Assembly: GCF_003634045.1 (NCBI RefSeq)
Contig: NZ_RBIM01000003.1
Span: forward strand, 308,158 to 372,157
Source: Maricaulis maris
GTDB taxonomy: Bacteria > Pseudomonadota > Alphaproteobacteria > Caulobacterales > Maricaulaceae
DNA: 64,000 bases
Direction of reading: 5' to 3'
Shown one piece after another: positions 9,126 through 18,307 of the stretch. Positions within the stretch are counted from its first letter, which is position 1, and each line of letters begins with the position of its first letter. Below the pieces are notes generated by a model, which saw only the letters and a list, made by a program, of their open reading frames with translations, searched no databases and had not been told where the DNA came from. The translations under genes and the position numbers were made by a program.

Positions 9126-10163
9126 CTAAATAATCTCGTCCTCGTCAAACAGCGGGTCATTGCTCAGCGCTTCGCCGAGCTGGACCATCGGCTCCTCATT
9201 GCGGCGTTTGAGGATTTCCGCAATATGGACGACGGCGTCGCCCTCATTGACGATGGGCAGGACGGTGCGGCCGATGATGAGGCCGTCGCAGGGTGCGGTG
9301 ATCTCGACTTCGGTGGTGCCGAGCGGGTCGGACAGGGTGGCGATCAGCGTGCCTTCCTCGACATGCTCGCCGCAATCGCGGTGCATGCGCAGGACGCCGC
9401 CCATTGAAGCCCTCGCCCAGCTCGACTTGTTGCCGATCTCCGAGCGCAGCGTCGCCTTGATGCGCTTGTCCGAGCGGATCATGCCCAGCTTGCCGAGCAC
9501 GCGCAGAATGCCCTTCACCCCCATGCGCAGCGCCGTCTCGTCAAAGCGCAGCGCCTCGCCGCTCTCATAGACGATCACCGGAATGTCGCGCTTCTGGGCG
9601 GCTTCGCGCAGCGAACCGTCCCGCAAGGAAGAATGCACGATCACCGGGGCGGCGAATTCCTGGGCCAGCTCGAGCGCCTTGGGCACTTTCGTGTCGACCC
9701 GGATCTGCGGCAGATTGGTGCGGTTGACGGCGGCCGAGTGGAGATCAATCCCGGCCTCGCAGCGCTCGACCACCTCGGTCATGAAAATATCGGCCAGCCG
9801 CGCCGCCAGCGAGCCGGTCGGCGCGCCCGGGAAGGAGCGGTTGAGGTCGCGCCGGTCGGGCAGGTAACGCGAATGGGTGATGAAGCCATAGGTGTTGACC
9901 ACCGGCACACAGATCAGCGTGCCGGCGATCGAGCGCATTTGCGGCGTGCGGATCAGGCGGCGGATCATCTCGACGCCGATGATTTCGTCACCATGGATGG
10001 CGGCGGACACAAAGATGACCGGGCCCGGTCGCTTGCCGTGCAACACCTGCACCGACAGCGACATCGGCGTGTGATCGGACAGGACCGAGACCGGAATCTG
10101 GACGATCTTCGTGGTCCCCGGCGCGACCTGCTCGCCGGCAATCTCGAATGGTTCGCGCATCAT
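9126..10163 (-). CDS. M14/AstE-like succinylglutamate desuccinylase/aspartoacylase family protein
   Basis: A 345-residue zinc hydrolase of the succinylglutamate desuccinylase/aspartoacylase branch of the M14 carboxypeptidase fold. Zinc-site motifs are [10 protein letters not shown] and DLHSA; the substrate-binding segment is [11 protein letters not shown]. The C-terminal 80 residues (from about 260) look like a beta-barrel, lipoyl-like domain ([17 protein letters not shown], then [11 protein letters not shown]). The ATG overlaps the stop of the upstream RimK-like gene (ATGA), so the two are translationally coupled. In this context it may remove or trim glutamate-type additions made by the RimK-like ligase; that role is inferred. 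Confidence 0.85.
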   Translation of the reverse strand: MMREPFEIAGEQVAPGTTKIVQIPVSVLSDHTPMSLSVQVLHGKRPGPVIFVSAAIHGDEIIGVEMIRRLIRTPQMRSIAGTLICVPVVNTYGFITHSRYLPDRRDLNRSFPGAPTGSLAARLADIFMTEVVERCEAGIDLHSAAVNRTNLPQIRVDTKVPKALELAQEFAAPVIVHSSLRDGSLREAAQKRDIPVIVYESGEALRFDETALRMGVKGILRVLGKLGMIRSDKRIKATLRSEIGNKSSWARASMGGVLRMHRDCGEHVEEGTLIATLSDPLGTTEVEITAPCDGLIIGRTVLPIVNEGDAVVHIAEILKRRNEEPMVQLGEALSNDPLFDEDEII

Positions 10164-11065
10164 CCGGTGCCGCGGGTCTTGGTCTTGCCGGGCACAGCCG
10201 TCTTTTCAACGAAATCGATGATCTTGTCGGCGACATCGACGCCGGTGGCGGCTTCGATGCCTTCCAGGCCCGGCGAGGAATTCACTTCCATGATCAGCGG
10301 GCCATGATTGCCGCGCAGCATGTCGACACCGGCAACATTGAGCCCCATGACCTTGGCCGCGCGCACGGCGGTCGAGCGTTCTTCCGGGGTCAGCTTGATC
10401 TTGGTGGCCGAGCCACCGCGATGCAGGTTGGAACGGAAATCGCCCTCGGCGCCCTGGCGCTTCATCGCCGCGACGACCTTGCCGCCGACCACGATGGTGC
10501 GGATATCGGCGCCGCCGGCTTCCTTGATGAATTCCTGGACCAGGATATTCACCTTCGCGCCGCGGAAGGCTTCGATCACCGACTTGGCCGAGCGGCGGGT
10601 TTCCGCCAGCACGACGCCGACGCCTTGTGTACCCTCCAAGAGCTTGATCACGACCGGCTCACCGCCGGCAATATCGAGCACATCATCGGTCATCGAGGTG
10701 TCGTGGGCAAAGGCGGTGACCGGCAAGCCGAGGCCGGCGCGCGACAGCAGCTGCAGCGAGCGCAACTTGTCGCGCGACCGGCCGATGGCGACGGACTCAT
10801 TCGCCGACCACACACCCATCATCTCGAACTGGCGCACCACAGCCATGCCGTAATTGGTGATCGAGGCACCGATGCGCGGAATGACCGCGTCATAGCCTTT
10901 CAGGATGCGGCCCTGATAGCGCACCTCGGGCCGATGCGAGGTGATGTTCATATACATCTTCAGCGTATCATAGATGTCGATCTCGTGGCCGCGCGCCTCG
11001 GCCGCCTCGACCAGCCTCTTGTGCGAGTAGAGGTTGGGATTGCGGGCCAGCATGAGCAAATGCAT
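10160..11065 (-). CDS. rimK: RimK-like ATP-grasp glutamate ligase
   Basis: A 301-residue ATP-grasp enzyme of the RimK family, which adds glutamates to the C-terminus of ribosomal protein S6 in E. coli. The start at 11065 ([20 protein letters not shown]) matches the family N-terminus and follows GGAG. ATP-grasp signatures are [19 protein letters not shown] (about residues 144-162), the QEFIKEA segment, and the Mg-binding [15 protein letters not shown] near the end. It is the middle gene of a RimB-RimK-M14 operon. Whether S6 is the target here is not shown by the sequence. Confidence 0.9.
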   Translation of the reverse strand: MHLLMLARNPNLYSHKRLVEAAEARGHEIDIYDTLKMYMNITSHRPEVRYQGRILKGYDAVIPRIGASITNYGMAVVRQFEMMGVWSANESVAIGRSRDKLRSLQLLSRAGLGLPVTAFAHDTSMTDDVLDIAGGEPVVIKLLEGTQGVGVVLAETRRSAKSVIEAFRGAKVNILVQEFIKEAGGADIRTIVVGGKVVAAMKRQGAEGDFRSNLHRGGSATKIKLTPEERSTAVRAAKVMGLNVAGVDMLRGNHGPLIMEVNSSPGLEGIEAATGVDVADKIIDFVEKTAVPGKTKTRGTG

Positions 11066-11125
11066 CGAGATTATCTCCGGTGTGGCGGCTGCCTGGGGAC
11101 GGGGTAACACGAAACAGACCGCAGC

Positions 11126-11599
11126 CTAAGCCACGGTCGGACACAGAAAGGATTTCGACGGATTGACCAGCGCACCCGGCTTCAAGGCGGTGCGACCGAC
11201 CAACATGCGAAAGCCCATTTCATCCCGCCGCGTCAGCGTCAACTCGATTGGCCAGACATGCGGGCCGAGCTGCATCGCGGTGCGGACCACATAACGGCGT
11301 TGTTCCTGCCCGTTCGAGCTCTTGATCAAGCGGCTGTCGACCACCCGCGCCTCGCAGGGGATACGGGTCTTGTTGTCGTCCTGGTTGGGATGCAGTTCAA
11401 AGCGAACCCAATTCTCGCCGTCCTTGTCGAAAGGCTGGATTTTCCAGGCATGGATGGCCGAGGTGCGGGCGCCGGTATCGATCTTGGCCTTGACGCGGAC
11501 CGCGCCGAGATCGGGCAGACACACCCATTCACGCCAACCCACCACGATCGACGGCGCGCCCGGCTGGGCCGATGATTTCGATTTTGTCTTGCGAACCAT
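11126..11599 (-). CDS. RimB-like retropepsin-fold protease (PF05618 family)
   Basis: A 157-residue protein of the family annotated as ATP-dependent zinc protease. The motif KIDTGARTSAIHA (about residues 39-51) carries the DTGA of retropepsin-like aspartic peptidases, and the FRMLVGRTAL segment near the end corresponds to the second conserved loop. It is the first gene of the operon, 60 bp upstream of rimK, matching the rimB-rimK linkage known in pseudomonads, where the protease is implicated in S6 modification. A short lysine/serine-rich N-terminus precedes the domain. Confidence 0.85.
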   Translation of the reverse strand: MVRKTKSKSSAQPGAPSIVVGWREWVCLPDLGAVRVKAKIDTGARTSAIHAWKIQPFDKDGENWVRFELHPNQDDNKTRIPCEARVVDSRLIKSSNGQEQRRYVVRTAMQLGPHVWPIELTLTRRDEMGFRMLVGRTALKPGALVNPSKSFLCPTVA

Positions 11600-11680
11600 G
11601 GCGCTGGCATTCCCGTCGGGCGTTCAAAGGCATGCAAGCACCGGCGCGCGGAAAAAGGCAAGCGGGAAGGGTCGGGCCGG

Positions 11681-11853
11681 TTCTTCTTTTCTTCCCCACG
11701 ATGTGGGGAAGTGGGCTCAGCTTCGCATCGCGAAGCTGAGGTCGATGGGGTCCGAGCACAAGCGAGGAAGGGCCCATGCCGCCAGCGGCGTCACCCCTCC
11801 GTCACGCACTGCGTGCGCGACACCTCCCCATGAAATGGGGAGGAAAGAAGGGT
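11681..11853 (-). repeat. CTCCCCATNNNATGGGGAGG palindromic repeat, copy 1
   Basis: The left arm (TTCCCCACGATGTGGGGAAG) and the right arm (CTCCCCATGAAATGGGGAGG) are each hairpins and pair with each other, with matching CTTCTTTTC/GAAAGAAGG flanks. Between them is a second stem (CAGCTTCGCATCGCGAAGCTG). Read on the minus strand, the block from GGGGAGGTGTCGCGC to CGCTTGTGCTCG matches 18225-18304. It fills the interval between the RimB-like gene and the next secreted-protein gene. Confidence 0.8.
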
Positions 11854-11869
11854 GAGCGCCCCGTCGCGA

Positions 11870-12511
11870 TCAATCACCAATCCAGAAGGCAAAACTCGCC
11901 GGCTGGGTGTCGCCATTCAGCGTTGCCGTCCCGACCAAAAGCTCAGCGACCGAATCCGCCCCGGTCTGCCATTCGGCCAGGGCACCGTCGACATAGGTCG
12001 CCTCGATGACCAGCGTGCCGATCTCGGCATCGGTGGCGGTGATCATCACACCGTCATCAGTGATGGACGCGCTGTCGATGGTCATCGCGTAGAGGCGGAA
12101 ATAGGGTCCGTACTCATTTTCGCCGAGCTGGTCGGACGTGTCCTCCACGGCGAGGCGGACATAGGCCGGCTCGTCGCATTCCGGCATGGCCGGCCACAGC
12201 TCGATATTTTCCAGGACGAGATCGCCGAAGCGGATTTCTTCTGTGGCGATGAAATAGCCCGACGCGGTGCCTTCGACCGTATAGACAATGCCATTGGCGG
12301 TCGGGTCGATGACCTCGTCGACCAGCGGATCGTCGGGCACGCTGTCGACGACCGGTGCCGGGTCCGGCGCCCTATCATCGCCAGCCAATTGATCCGCCCC
12401 GGGGTCAGCGACCACGACCGGATCGGTCTCCGGATTGTCCGCCCCGAAATAAATGCCGCCGGCAATCGCACCGAGAACGACGATACTGAAAAGATTCAAC
12501 GCAGTTTTCAT
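11870..12511 (-). CDS. exported or membrane-anchored protein, function unknown
   Basis: A 213-residue protein with one N-terminal hydrophobic helix (LFSIVVLGAIAGGIYFG), an acidic Asp/Pro-rich linker (about 25-70), and a C-terminal beta-rich domain of about 140 residues. It lacks a lipobox, so it is either secreted or anchored by the N-terminal helix in the periplasm. A G-rich ribosome site precedes the ATG. No family is recognised. Confidence 0.65.
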   Translation of the reverse strand: MKTALNLFSIVVLGAIAGGIYFGADNPETDPVVVADPGADQLAGDDRAPDPAPVVDSVPDDPLVDEVIDPTANGIVYTVEGTASGYFIATEEIRFGDLVLENIELWPAMPECDEPAYVRLAVEDTSDQLGENEYGPYFRLYAMTIDSASITDDGVMITATDAEIGTLVIEATYVDGALAEWQTGADSVAELLVGTATLNGDTQPASFAFWIGD

Positions 12512-12578
12512 GTCTGCCCCCCCTGCAAGACAAGGCAGACGCTACACCGTCATCGCGAGGGCGTGAAGCGCATTCGCG

Positions 12579-13532
12579 TCAGGCGGGAGCGCTTGGCTTG
12601 CGGCGGGCGATCCAGATCTTCATGGTCAACTGACCGCTGGGCTCGTCCGGATGCAGGGCGCTTTGATGCGCCAGTTCGAGACCGGCATGACCGATCAGGT
12701 CCGCCATTTCCTCATCGGCAAAACCGAGCCGGCGGTGGAAATGATCCTCGCGCAGGGTTTCCAGCTGATGCGGCGCGAAGTCGACGATCAAGAGATTGCC
12801 GCCGGGCTTGAGCACGCGGGCGCATTCATCAACCGCCAGGGCCGGGTCCTCGAGATAGTGCAGCACCTGGTGCACGGTGACGAGATCGGCGACGGCACTG
12901 TCAAATGGCAGCGCTCCGACATCGGCATGGCGGACGGAACAATGCTTCAGCCCGGCCCGCTCGAGATTCAGGCGCGCCACATTGAGCATGGAATGGTTGA
13001 TGTCGACGCCGATGCCGCGGGCAACACGATCGGAGAACAGCTCCAATACACGGCCGGTGCCGACCCCGACATCGATCATCAGGCTGAACGGGCCGGGACC
13101 GGCCAGCTCGCGCATCGCCGCTTCCACCTTGTGATCGGCCAGGTGAAGCGAGCGGATCGTGTCCCAATCCCCGGCGACGCTTTCGAAATAGGCCTGCGCC
13201 GCCTGGGCGCGGGCATATTTGATCGCTTCGAGGCGGGAGACGTCGCGGGTCAGCACGGCGTCATCTTCCGGCACCAGCTCATTGGCCATCTGCGCCAGTT
13301 TGCGACCGCCGCCGGCATCGGTGAGCCGATAGAAGACATAGGCGCCTTCGGGCAGGCGTTCGGCGAGGCCGGCATCGGTCATGAGTTTGAGATGCCGCGA
13401 CACGCGCGGCTGGCTCTGACCCAGGATGGAGACAAGCTCCGACACCGTCAGCTCCCCGCGCGACAGGAGGGCAATGATGCGCAAGCGTGTCGGTTCGGCG
13501 AGCGCTTTGAGCTGGGTGACGACAGCGTCCAT
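12579..13532 (-). CDS. ArsR-type HTH fused to SAM-dependent methyltransferase
   Basis: A 317-residue two-domain protein. Residues 1-90 form an ArsR winged helix (VVTQLKALAEPTRLRIIALL, recognition region QSQPRVSRHLKLM). Residues 140-250 form a class I methyltransferase with the SAM motif MIDVGVGTGRVLELF and the later DLVTVHQVLHYL and LKPGGNLLIVDF segments. The start at 13532 fits the usual ArsR N-terminus; a TTG-initiated frame extends 20 residues further. Such fusions occur in many alphaproteobacteria, often near methionine genes. It is divergent from the DadA-like gene, with about 97 bp between them. Confidence 0.83.
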   Translation of the reverse strand: MDAVVTQLKALAEPTRLRIIALLSRGELTVSELVSILGQSQPRVSRHLKLMTDAGLAERLPEGAYVFYRLTDAGGGRKLAQMANELVPEDDAVLTRDVSRLEAIKYARAQAAQAYFESVAGDWDTIRSLHLADHKVEAAMRELAGPGPFSLMIDVGVGTGRVLELFSDRVARGIGVDINHSMLNVARLNLERAGLKHCSVRHADVGALPFDSAVADLVTVHQVLHYLEDPALAVDECARVLKPGGNLLIVDFAPHQLETLREDHFHRRLGFADEEMADLIGHAGLELAHQSALHPDEPSGQLTMKIWIARRKPSAPA

Positions 13533-13629
13533 GTAATCCCGGAAAACCTGCAAAAACAGCCTTGCTTTTATCTGCATCCCCACGAAGTTCAAACCGAGCC
13601 GCTCAGGCGGGCCGATTCAGGAGCGTTAC

Positions 13630-14898
13630 TTGGCCAAACAGGATGTGATCATCGTCGGGGCCGGACTGGCCGGTATTTCCGCCGCCTACACGCTGCGTCA
13701 GCGCGGCCATGACGTGCTGGTGCTGGACGCCCACGCCGGACCCGGGCTGGAAACCAGTTTCGCCAATGCCGGCGCCCTGACCCCGTCCGAACCGGAACCA
13801 TGGAATGCGCCGGGTGTGCACTGGCAATTGCTGGCCTCCCTGCCCGATCCGCATTCCGCCATGAAGCTGCGCCTGGCACCGCTGCCCGGCCTCATCCCCT
13901 GGGGCCTGAAATTCCTCGCCAATTCCAGCCGCAAACGGTTTGAAGCAGCGTCGCTGGCGAATTTTGCCCTGTCGCGACACTCGCTCGCCCTGACCCAGGC
14001 GGCCCGCGACGCCCATGCGTTGGAGTTTGCCAATCTCGCCCGCGGCACGATGAAAATCTGCCGCGATGCGCGGGCGCTGGAACCGGCCCGCCTGACCAGC
14101 CGGGCGCTGAGCGATGCCGGCCTGCGCTGGGAAGTACTCGACCGCGCCGCCATGGTCGCCCGCGAACCCTTGCTGGCCGACGTCGCCGACGCTTTCGCCG
14201 GGGCTGTCTTCTTTCCCGATGACGAGAGCGGCGACGCCCATCTTTTCACCAAGGCCCTGGCCGGCATCGCCGCCGGCATGGGCGTGCGGTTTGAATATGG
14301 CTCGACCGTCGAGAGCCTGATTGACCGGGCCGGGCAGATCACCGGCGTGCGCACACCGACCGAGGAAATCGAGGCCGATCAGGTCGTGCTGGCCACCGGT
14401 CACACCTCGCGCCGCCTGCTCGCCCCGCTCGGCCTGCACATTCCGGTGCGCCCGGTGAAGGGCTATTCCTTGAGCCTGGACATGTCAGACCTCAACCAGC
14501 GGCCCTCCCTGCCGGTGGTCGACGATGTGCTGCACGCCATCGTCACCCCGCTGGGCGACACGTTGCGGATCGCCGGCACCGCCGAATTCGCCGGCGAAGA
14601 CCGCACAATGCGCAGCGAGCGGGTCAACAATCTGCGCATGCTGCTGCGCCGGGTCTATCCCGACCTCGCCGATCGCCTGTTGACCGGCGAGGAAAAAGCC
14701 TGGTGCGGCTTCCGGCCGATGTCGGCCGATGGCCGACCGGTCATCGGCGAAACCCGCGCCAAAGGCCTGTGGATCACCACCGGCCACGGCCATCTCGGCT
14801 GGACCCAGGCGATGGGTTCGGCGGACGTGCTGGCCTCACTGATGGCTGGCGAGACCCCGCCGGTTCCGGCCGAGGCGTTCTCGGCGAAGCGTTTCTAG
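13630..14898 (+). CDS. D-amino-acid dehydrogenase-like FAD oxidoreductase
   Basis: A 422-residue flavoenzyme of the DadA/DAO family, expected to deaminate D-amino acids oxidatively at the membrane. The Rossmann motif VIIVGAGLAGISAAYTL starts at residue 6, followed by TSFANAGALTPSEPEPW, typical of DadA small-subunit-like proteins. The C-terminal FAD loop WCGFRPMSADGRPVIGETR and TGHGHLGWTQAMGSA are conserved. Initiation is at TTG with CAGGAGCG just upstream. Its stop codon overlaps that of the convergent CPBP protease gene. Confidence 0.87.
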   Translation: MAKQDVIIVGAGLAGISAAYTLRQRGHDVLVLDAHAGPGLETSFANAGALTPSEPEPWNAPGVHWQLLASLPDPHSAMKLRLAPLPGLIPWGLKFLANSSRKRFEAASLANFALSRHSLALTQAARDAHALEFANLARGTMKICRDARALEPARLTSRALSDAGLRWEVLDRAAMVAREPLLADVADAFAGAVFFPDDESGDAHLFTKALAGIAAGMGVRFEYGSTVESLIDRAGQITGVRTPTEEIEADQVVLATGHTSRRLLAPLGLHIPVRPVKGYSLSLDMSDLNQRPSLPVVDDVLHAIVTPLGDTLRIAGTAEFAGEDRTMRSERVNNLRMLLRRVYPDLADRLLTGEEKAWCGFRPMSADGRPVIGETRAKGLWITTGHGHLGWTQAMGSADVLASLMAGETPPVPAEAFSAKRF

Positions 14899-15629
14899 GG
14901 CGACCAGAACAGCCCCAGCCCGATGCCCAGCGCATTATTGGTGATGTGAGCGGCAATGGCCGGCCAGATCGACCCGGTGCGCCAATAGAGCCAGCACAGG
15001 ATCAGCGCCATCAAGGCCGCCGAAATGACCTGTGGCGGCAGGATATGGGCGACGCCGAACATCACGGACGATATCCCCGCTGCCAGCCAGACCGGATGAT
15101 GACCGGACATCCAGCGAAACAGGAAACCGCGAAAGAAGACCTCCTCGGCGAAGGGCGTGACGAGAACTGTCATGACCAGAAAGCCGACGCTCATCCACAA
15201 CCCGTTGACGGGGTCGAGCGCGAAGGGGGTGCCCATGAAGGCGATCCAGTCGGGCATGACAACAACCATCAGCTTTGCCAAGGCCAGCCGCAGGGCAAAG
15301 GCGATGGCACCGACCAGCACGGCCAGCCCGATCCAGCGCCAGGACACCGACCTCAGTCCGACCCGGCCCGGCCCGACCCGGTGCAACGCCAGCGCCCCGA
15401 TCGCAACCGCGGCCAGCACGGCAATGGCCTTGTTGATCTGGCCGATCATCAGGATGGAGGGCGGCAGGCGCGGCCCCTCGCCCAGATAGGCCTCCATGCC
15501 GATGGTCTGACGCACGATTTCCATGTGCGCCCAGCTGAGCAGCATGTAGCCCGTCATGGCGGATGCGAGGATGGCGACACCGGGCCAGAAACGCCACGGA
15601 CTGTCAAAATTTTCGGATTTGGCGGACAT
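14895..15629 (-). CDS. CPBP-family (CAAX-like) intramembrane metalloprotease
   Basis: A 244-residue polytopic membrane protein with about seven hydrophobic segments. The ATG at 15629 follows GGGAGG. The family motifs are PFAEEVFFRGFLF (EExxxR) and SSVMFGVAHI (the distal His motif), which form the metal site of the Rce1/CPBP (PF02517) superfamily. These proteases act inside the membrane; bacterial members serve in bacteriocin self-immunity or in processing, and the target here is unknown. It is convergent with the DadA-like gene. Confidence 0.86.
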   Translation of the reverse strand: MSAKSENFDSPWRFWPGVAILASAMTGYMLLSWAHMEIVRQTIGMEAYLGEGPRLPPSILMIGQINKAIAVLAAVAIGALALHRVGPGRVGLRSVSWRWIGLAVLVGAIAFALRLALAKLMVVVMPDWIAFMGTPFALDPVNGLWMSVGFLVMTVLVTPFAEEVFFRGFLFRWMSGHHPVWLAAGISSVMFGVAHILPPQVISAALMALILCWLYWRTGSIWPAIAAHITNNALGIGLGLFWSP

Positions 15630-15718
15630 GTTGCCTCCCTGAATGTTCACAAGGAGGTTGTCGCGCCGCGCTTCAGCCGACCATCGACAGATGTCGGCAA
15701 TCTGTCAGTCAACAGATG

Positions 15719-16426
15719 TCAGGCCTTGTCGGCCGGGTCGTCCAGAAGGCCAAAGCGCTCGGCCAGCGCGCGCACCTGACCGCGGCGCTGGATGCCCAGC
15801 TTCAGGTAAAGCTCTGAGTTATAGGTCCGCACCGTCGCCGGCGAGAGATTGAGCGCGCGCGCAATATCCTTGTCGGTCAGGCCCCGGGCGAGCAGGCGGA
15901 TCAGGGCGTGCTCGCGCGCCGAAAGCTCGGCGAAATGCGTTGGCAGCGGCTCGTGATCGGTCGGGACAGCGCGGCTCTCTACCGCCGAGATCGACAGGAT
16001 GGCCCGGCTCTCTGGCGCAAAGCGGACCTTGTAGACCAGTCCAGGCATGATCTGGTCTCGCCAGAATTGGGCCAGCGGAAAGCGCTGACCGCCGATATGC
16101 AGTGTTTCATGTGTCGGGGCGATCAGACCAATTCCGCGCTGACCGCGAATATCGGCATGCCCGCGAACCTCCCGGACAAGGCGCGCCGCTTCATCTCGCT
16201 TGGCCTGCCGCCAGCGCAGTGGCGCGCGGGCGAGAAATATGGCGAGGCCAAGAAACGAGAGCAGGACGAGTCCCGAGGGACTGTTAAAAAGAGCCGATGG
16301 GTCGCGCACGGCGCCGTGAATCGACATACCAAGAAACGGCAAAATCAAAACAAACAGAGCAAACATGAAAAGGACCTGACGCGACCGCCAGGCCCTCAAT
16401 TCACGGAGCTCGTCGTCCGACAGCAA
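15719..16426 (-). CDS. membrane-tethered LuxR-type transcriptional regulator
   Basis: About 235 residues. A TTG start at 16426, immediately after the ettA TAA (TAATTTG), gives a protein without the out-of-family upstream stretch. There are two membrane helices near the N-terminus (VLFMFALFVLILPFLGMSI and GLVLLSFLGLAIFLA), then a middle domain of about 100 residues, then a C-terminal LuxR/GerE helix-turn-helix (AREHALIRLLARGLTDKDIA, then NLSPATVRTYNSELYLKLGI). The arrangement puts DNA binding directly under membrane control, in the manner of ToxR/CadC-like one-component sensors. It is probably co-transcribed with ettA. Confidence 0.78.
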   Translation of the reverse strand: MLSDDELRELRAWRSRQVLFMFALFVLILPFLGMSIHGAVRDPSALFNSPSGLVLLSFLGLAIFLARAPLRWRQAKRDEAARLVREVRGHADIRGQRGIGLIAPTHETLHIGGQRFPLAQFWRDQIMPGLVYKVRFAPESRAILSISAVESRAVPTDHEPLPTHFAELSAREHALIRLLARGLTDKDIARALNLSPATVRTYNSELYLKLGIQRRGQVRALAERFGLLDDPADKA

Positions 16427-16427
16427 A

Positions 16428-18095
16428 TTATCGCCCGAACTTCTGGAACTTGATCTTCTTGGGCATGTCGGCGTCCGGACCGAGCCGGCGCTTCTTGTCC
16501 TCGATATAGTCCTCGAAATTGCCCTCGAACCATTCGACATGGCTGTCGCCTTCAAAAGCCAGGATGTGCGTGGCCAGACGGTCGAGGAAGAAACGGTCGT
16601 GCGAGATGACCACGGCACAGCCCGGATAGGCTTCCAGCGCCTGTTCCAGCGCCGCCAGGGTTTCCACGTCGAGATCATTGGTCGGCTCATCGAGCAGCAG
16701 CAGGTTGCCGCCGGTCTGCAGCATTTTGGCGAGGTGGACGCGATTGCGCTCACCACCGGACAGGAGGCCGACCTTTTTCTGCTGGTCGCCGCCCTTGAAG
16801 TTGAACGTGCCGACATAGGCGCGCGAGGGGACTTCCTTGCCGCCCAGCTCGATCATGTCATTGCCGCCGGAGATTTCCTGCCAGACCGTCTTGTTGGGGT
16901 CGAGCGTGTCACGCGACTGGTCGACATAGCCCAGCTTGACCGTCTCGCCGAGACGGATCGTGCCTTCGTCGGGCGTTTCCTGACCGGTGATCATCTTGAA
17001 CAGGGTGGATTTACCGGCGCCGTTCGGACCGATCACACCGACCACACCGCCCGGCGGCAGTTTGAAGGAGAGGCCGTCGATCAGCAGCTTGTCCTCGAAG
17101 CCCTTCTTGAGGTTCTCGACCTCGACCACGACACCGCCCAGGCGCGGCCCCGGCGGAATGGTGATCTGGGCCGTGGTGATCTCGGCGCGTTCGGCCGCGT
17201 CGCGCAGATCCTCATAGGATTTGATACGCGCCTTGGACTTGGCCTGACGGGCTTTCGGCGAGGAGCGGATCCATTCCAGCTCGCGCATCAGGGCGCGATC
17301 CTTGGCGCTCTTTTCGCGGTCTTCCTGGGCCAGGCGCTTGGACTTCTGTTCCAGCCAGGCCGAATAACCGCCCTCATAGGGCACGCCGCGGCCGCGATCG
17401 AGCTCGAGCGTCCAGGTGGTGATCGAGTCGAGGAAGTAACGGTCGTGGGTGACGACCAGGACGGCGCCCTTGAAGTCTTCCAGATAATTCTGCAGCCACT
17501 GCACACTCTCGGCGTCGAGATGGTTGGTCGGCTCATCGAGCAGCAGCATGTGCGGGTCGGACAGCAAGAGGCGGCACAGGGCGACGCGGCGGCGCTCACC
17601 ACCGGACAGGTCGGTGACCGGCCAGTCGGCAGGCGGGCAGCGCAGCGCCGTCATTGCCATCTCGATCTTCGAGTCGATGTCCCAGGCGTTCTCGTTGTCG
17701 ATCTTCTCCTGGAGCTCGGTCATCTTCTCCATCAGCTCGTCGGTATAATCCTCGGCGAGCTGCATCGAGATGGCGTTGAATTCTTCCAGCAACTGTTTCG
17801 GAGCCGAACCCTCGATCACGTTTTCCCAGACCGTCTTGCTCTCATCGAGCTGCGGCTCCTGGGCGAGATAGCCGACCTTCACACCCTTTTCCGCCCAGGC
17901 CTCACCGGTGAATTCGGTGTCCATGCCGGCCATGATCTTCAGCAGGGTCGATTTACCGGCACCATTGACGCCGACAACACCGATCTTGGCATCGGGCAGG
18001 AAGTGCAGGGAAATCCCATCGAAGACGGGCTTGGCAGCGCCCGGATAGGTCTTCGACAGCTTGTCCATGTGATAGACGAATTTGTATGCGGCCAT
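16428..18095 (-). CDS. ettA: energy-dependent translational throttle ABC-F ATPase
   Basis: A 555-residue soluble ABC-F protein, the usual EttA length. It has two nucleotide-binding domains, with Walker A GVNGAGKSTLLKI (about residue 40) and GPNGAGKSTLFKM, signatures LSGGERRRVALCRLLL and LLSGGERNRVHLAKML, and Walker B LLLLDEPTNHLD and LLLLDEPTNDLD. EttA binds the ribosomal E site and gates the first elongation step according to ADP/ATP. The arm insertion in domain 1 (AEDYTDELMEKMTELQEKID) and the P-site tRNA interaction linker are present. No membrane domain is encoded nearby, as expected. Confidence 0.96.
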   Translation of the reverse strand: MAAYKFVYHMDKLSKTYPGAAKPVFDGISLHFLPDAKIGVVGVNGAGKSTLLKIMAGMDTEFTGEAWAEKGVKVGYLAQEPQLDESKTVWENVIEGSAPKQLLEEFNAISMQLAEDYTDELMEKMTELQEKIDNENAWDIDSKIEMAMTALRCPPADWPVTDLSGGERRRVALCRLLLSDPHMLLLDEPTNHLDAESVQWLQNYLEDFKGAVLVVTHDRYFLDSITTWTLELDRGRGVPYEGGYSAWLEQKSKRLAQEDREKSAKDRALMRELEWIRSSPKARQAKSKARIKSYEDLRDAAERAEITTAQITIPPGPRLGGVVVEVENLKKGFEDKLLIDGLSFKLPPGGVVGVIGPNGAGKSTLFKMITGQETPDEGTIRLGETVKLGYVDQSRDTLDPNKTVWQEISGGNDMIELGGKEVPSRAYVGTFNFKGGDQQKKVGLLSGGERNRVHLAKMLQTGGNLLLLDEPTNDLDVETLAALEQALEAYPGCAVVISHDRFFLDRLATHILAFEGDSHVEWFEGNFEDYIEDKKRRLGPDADMPKKIKFQKFGR

Positions 18096-18207
18096 GGGGG
18101 AGAGGCTCTCTTGTCAGGCAGGGAATCTTGAGCCGCACCGTGTAGCGGAGAGCGGCTGCAAGGGCAATGCAGTAAGGGTGTGGGGGATTGTCGCCAAGCG
18201 ATGGCCG

Positions 18208-18304
18208 CCTTTTCCGCCCCACATCGTGGGGAGGTGTCGCGCCCGAAGGGCGGGACGGAGGGGTGGTGCCGCAGGCGCCATGGGGCTTCCCGCTTTGCTC
18301 GTCC
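18208..18304 (+). repeat. CTCCCCATNNNATGGGGAGG-type repeat, copy 2 (partial)
   Basis: This matches the reverse complement of the repeat at 11681-11853 over CCCCACATCGTGGGG, GAGGTGTCGCGC, GACGGAGGGGTG, GCCGC-GGCG-CATGGG and CGCTTTGCTCG. The left hairpin and the central part are present; the second terminal hairpin seen in copy 1 is missing. Confidence 0.75.
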
Positions 18305-18307
18305 TTT

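Noticed and set aside
16539-18131. A 530-codon plus-strand frame opposite ettA
   Set aside because: Antisense shadow of an ABC-F gene with complete motifs.
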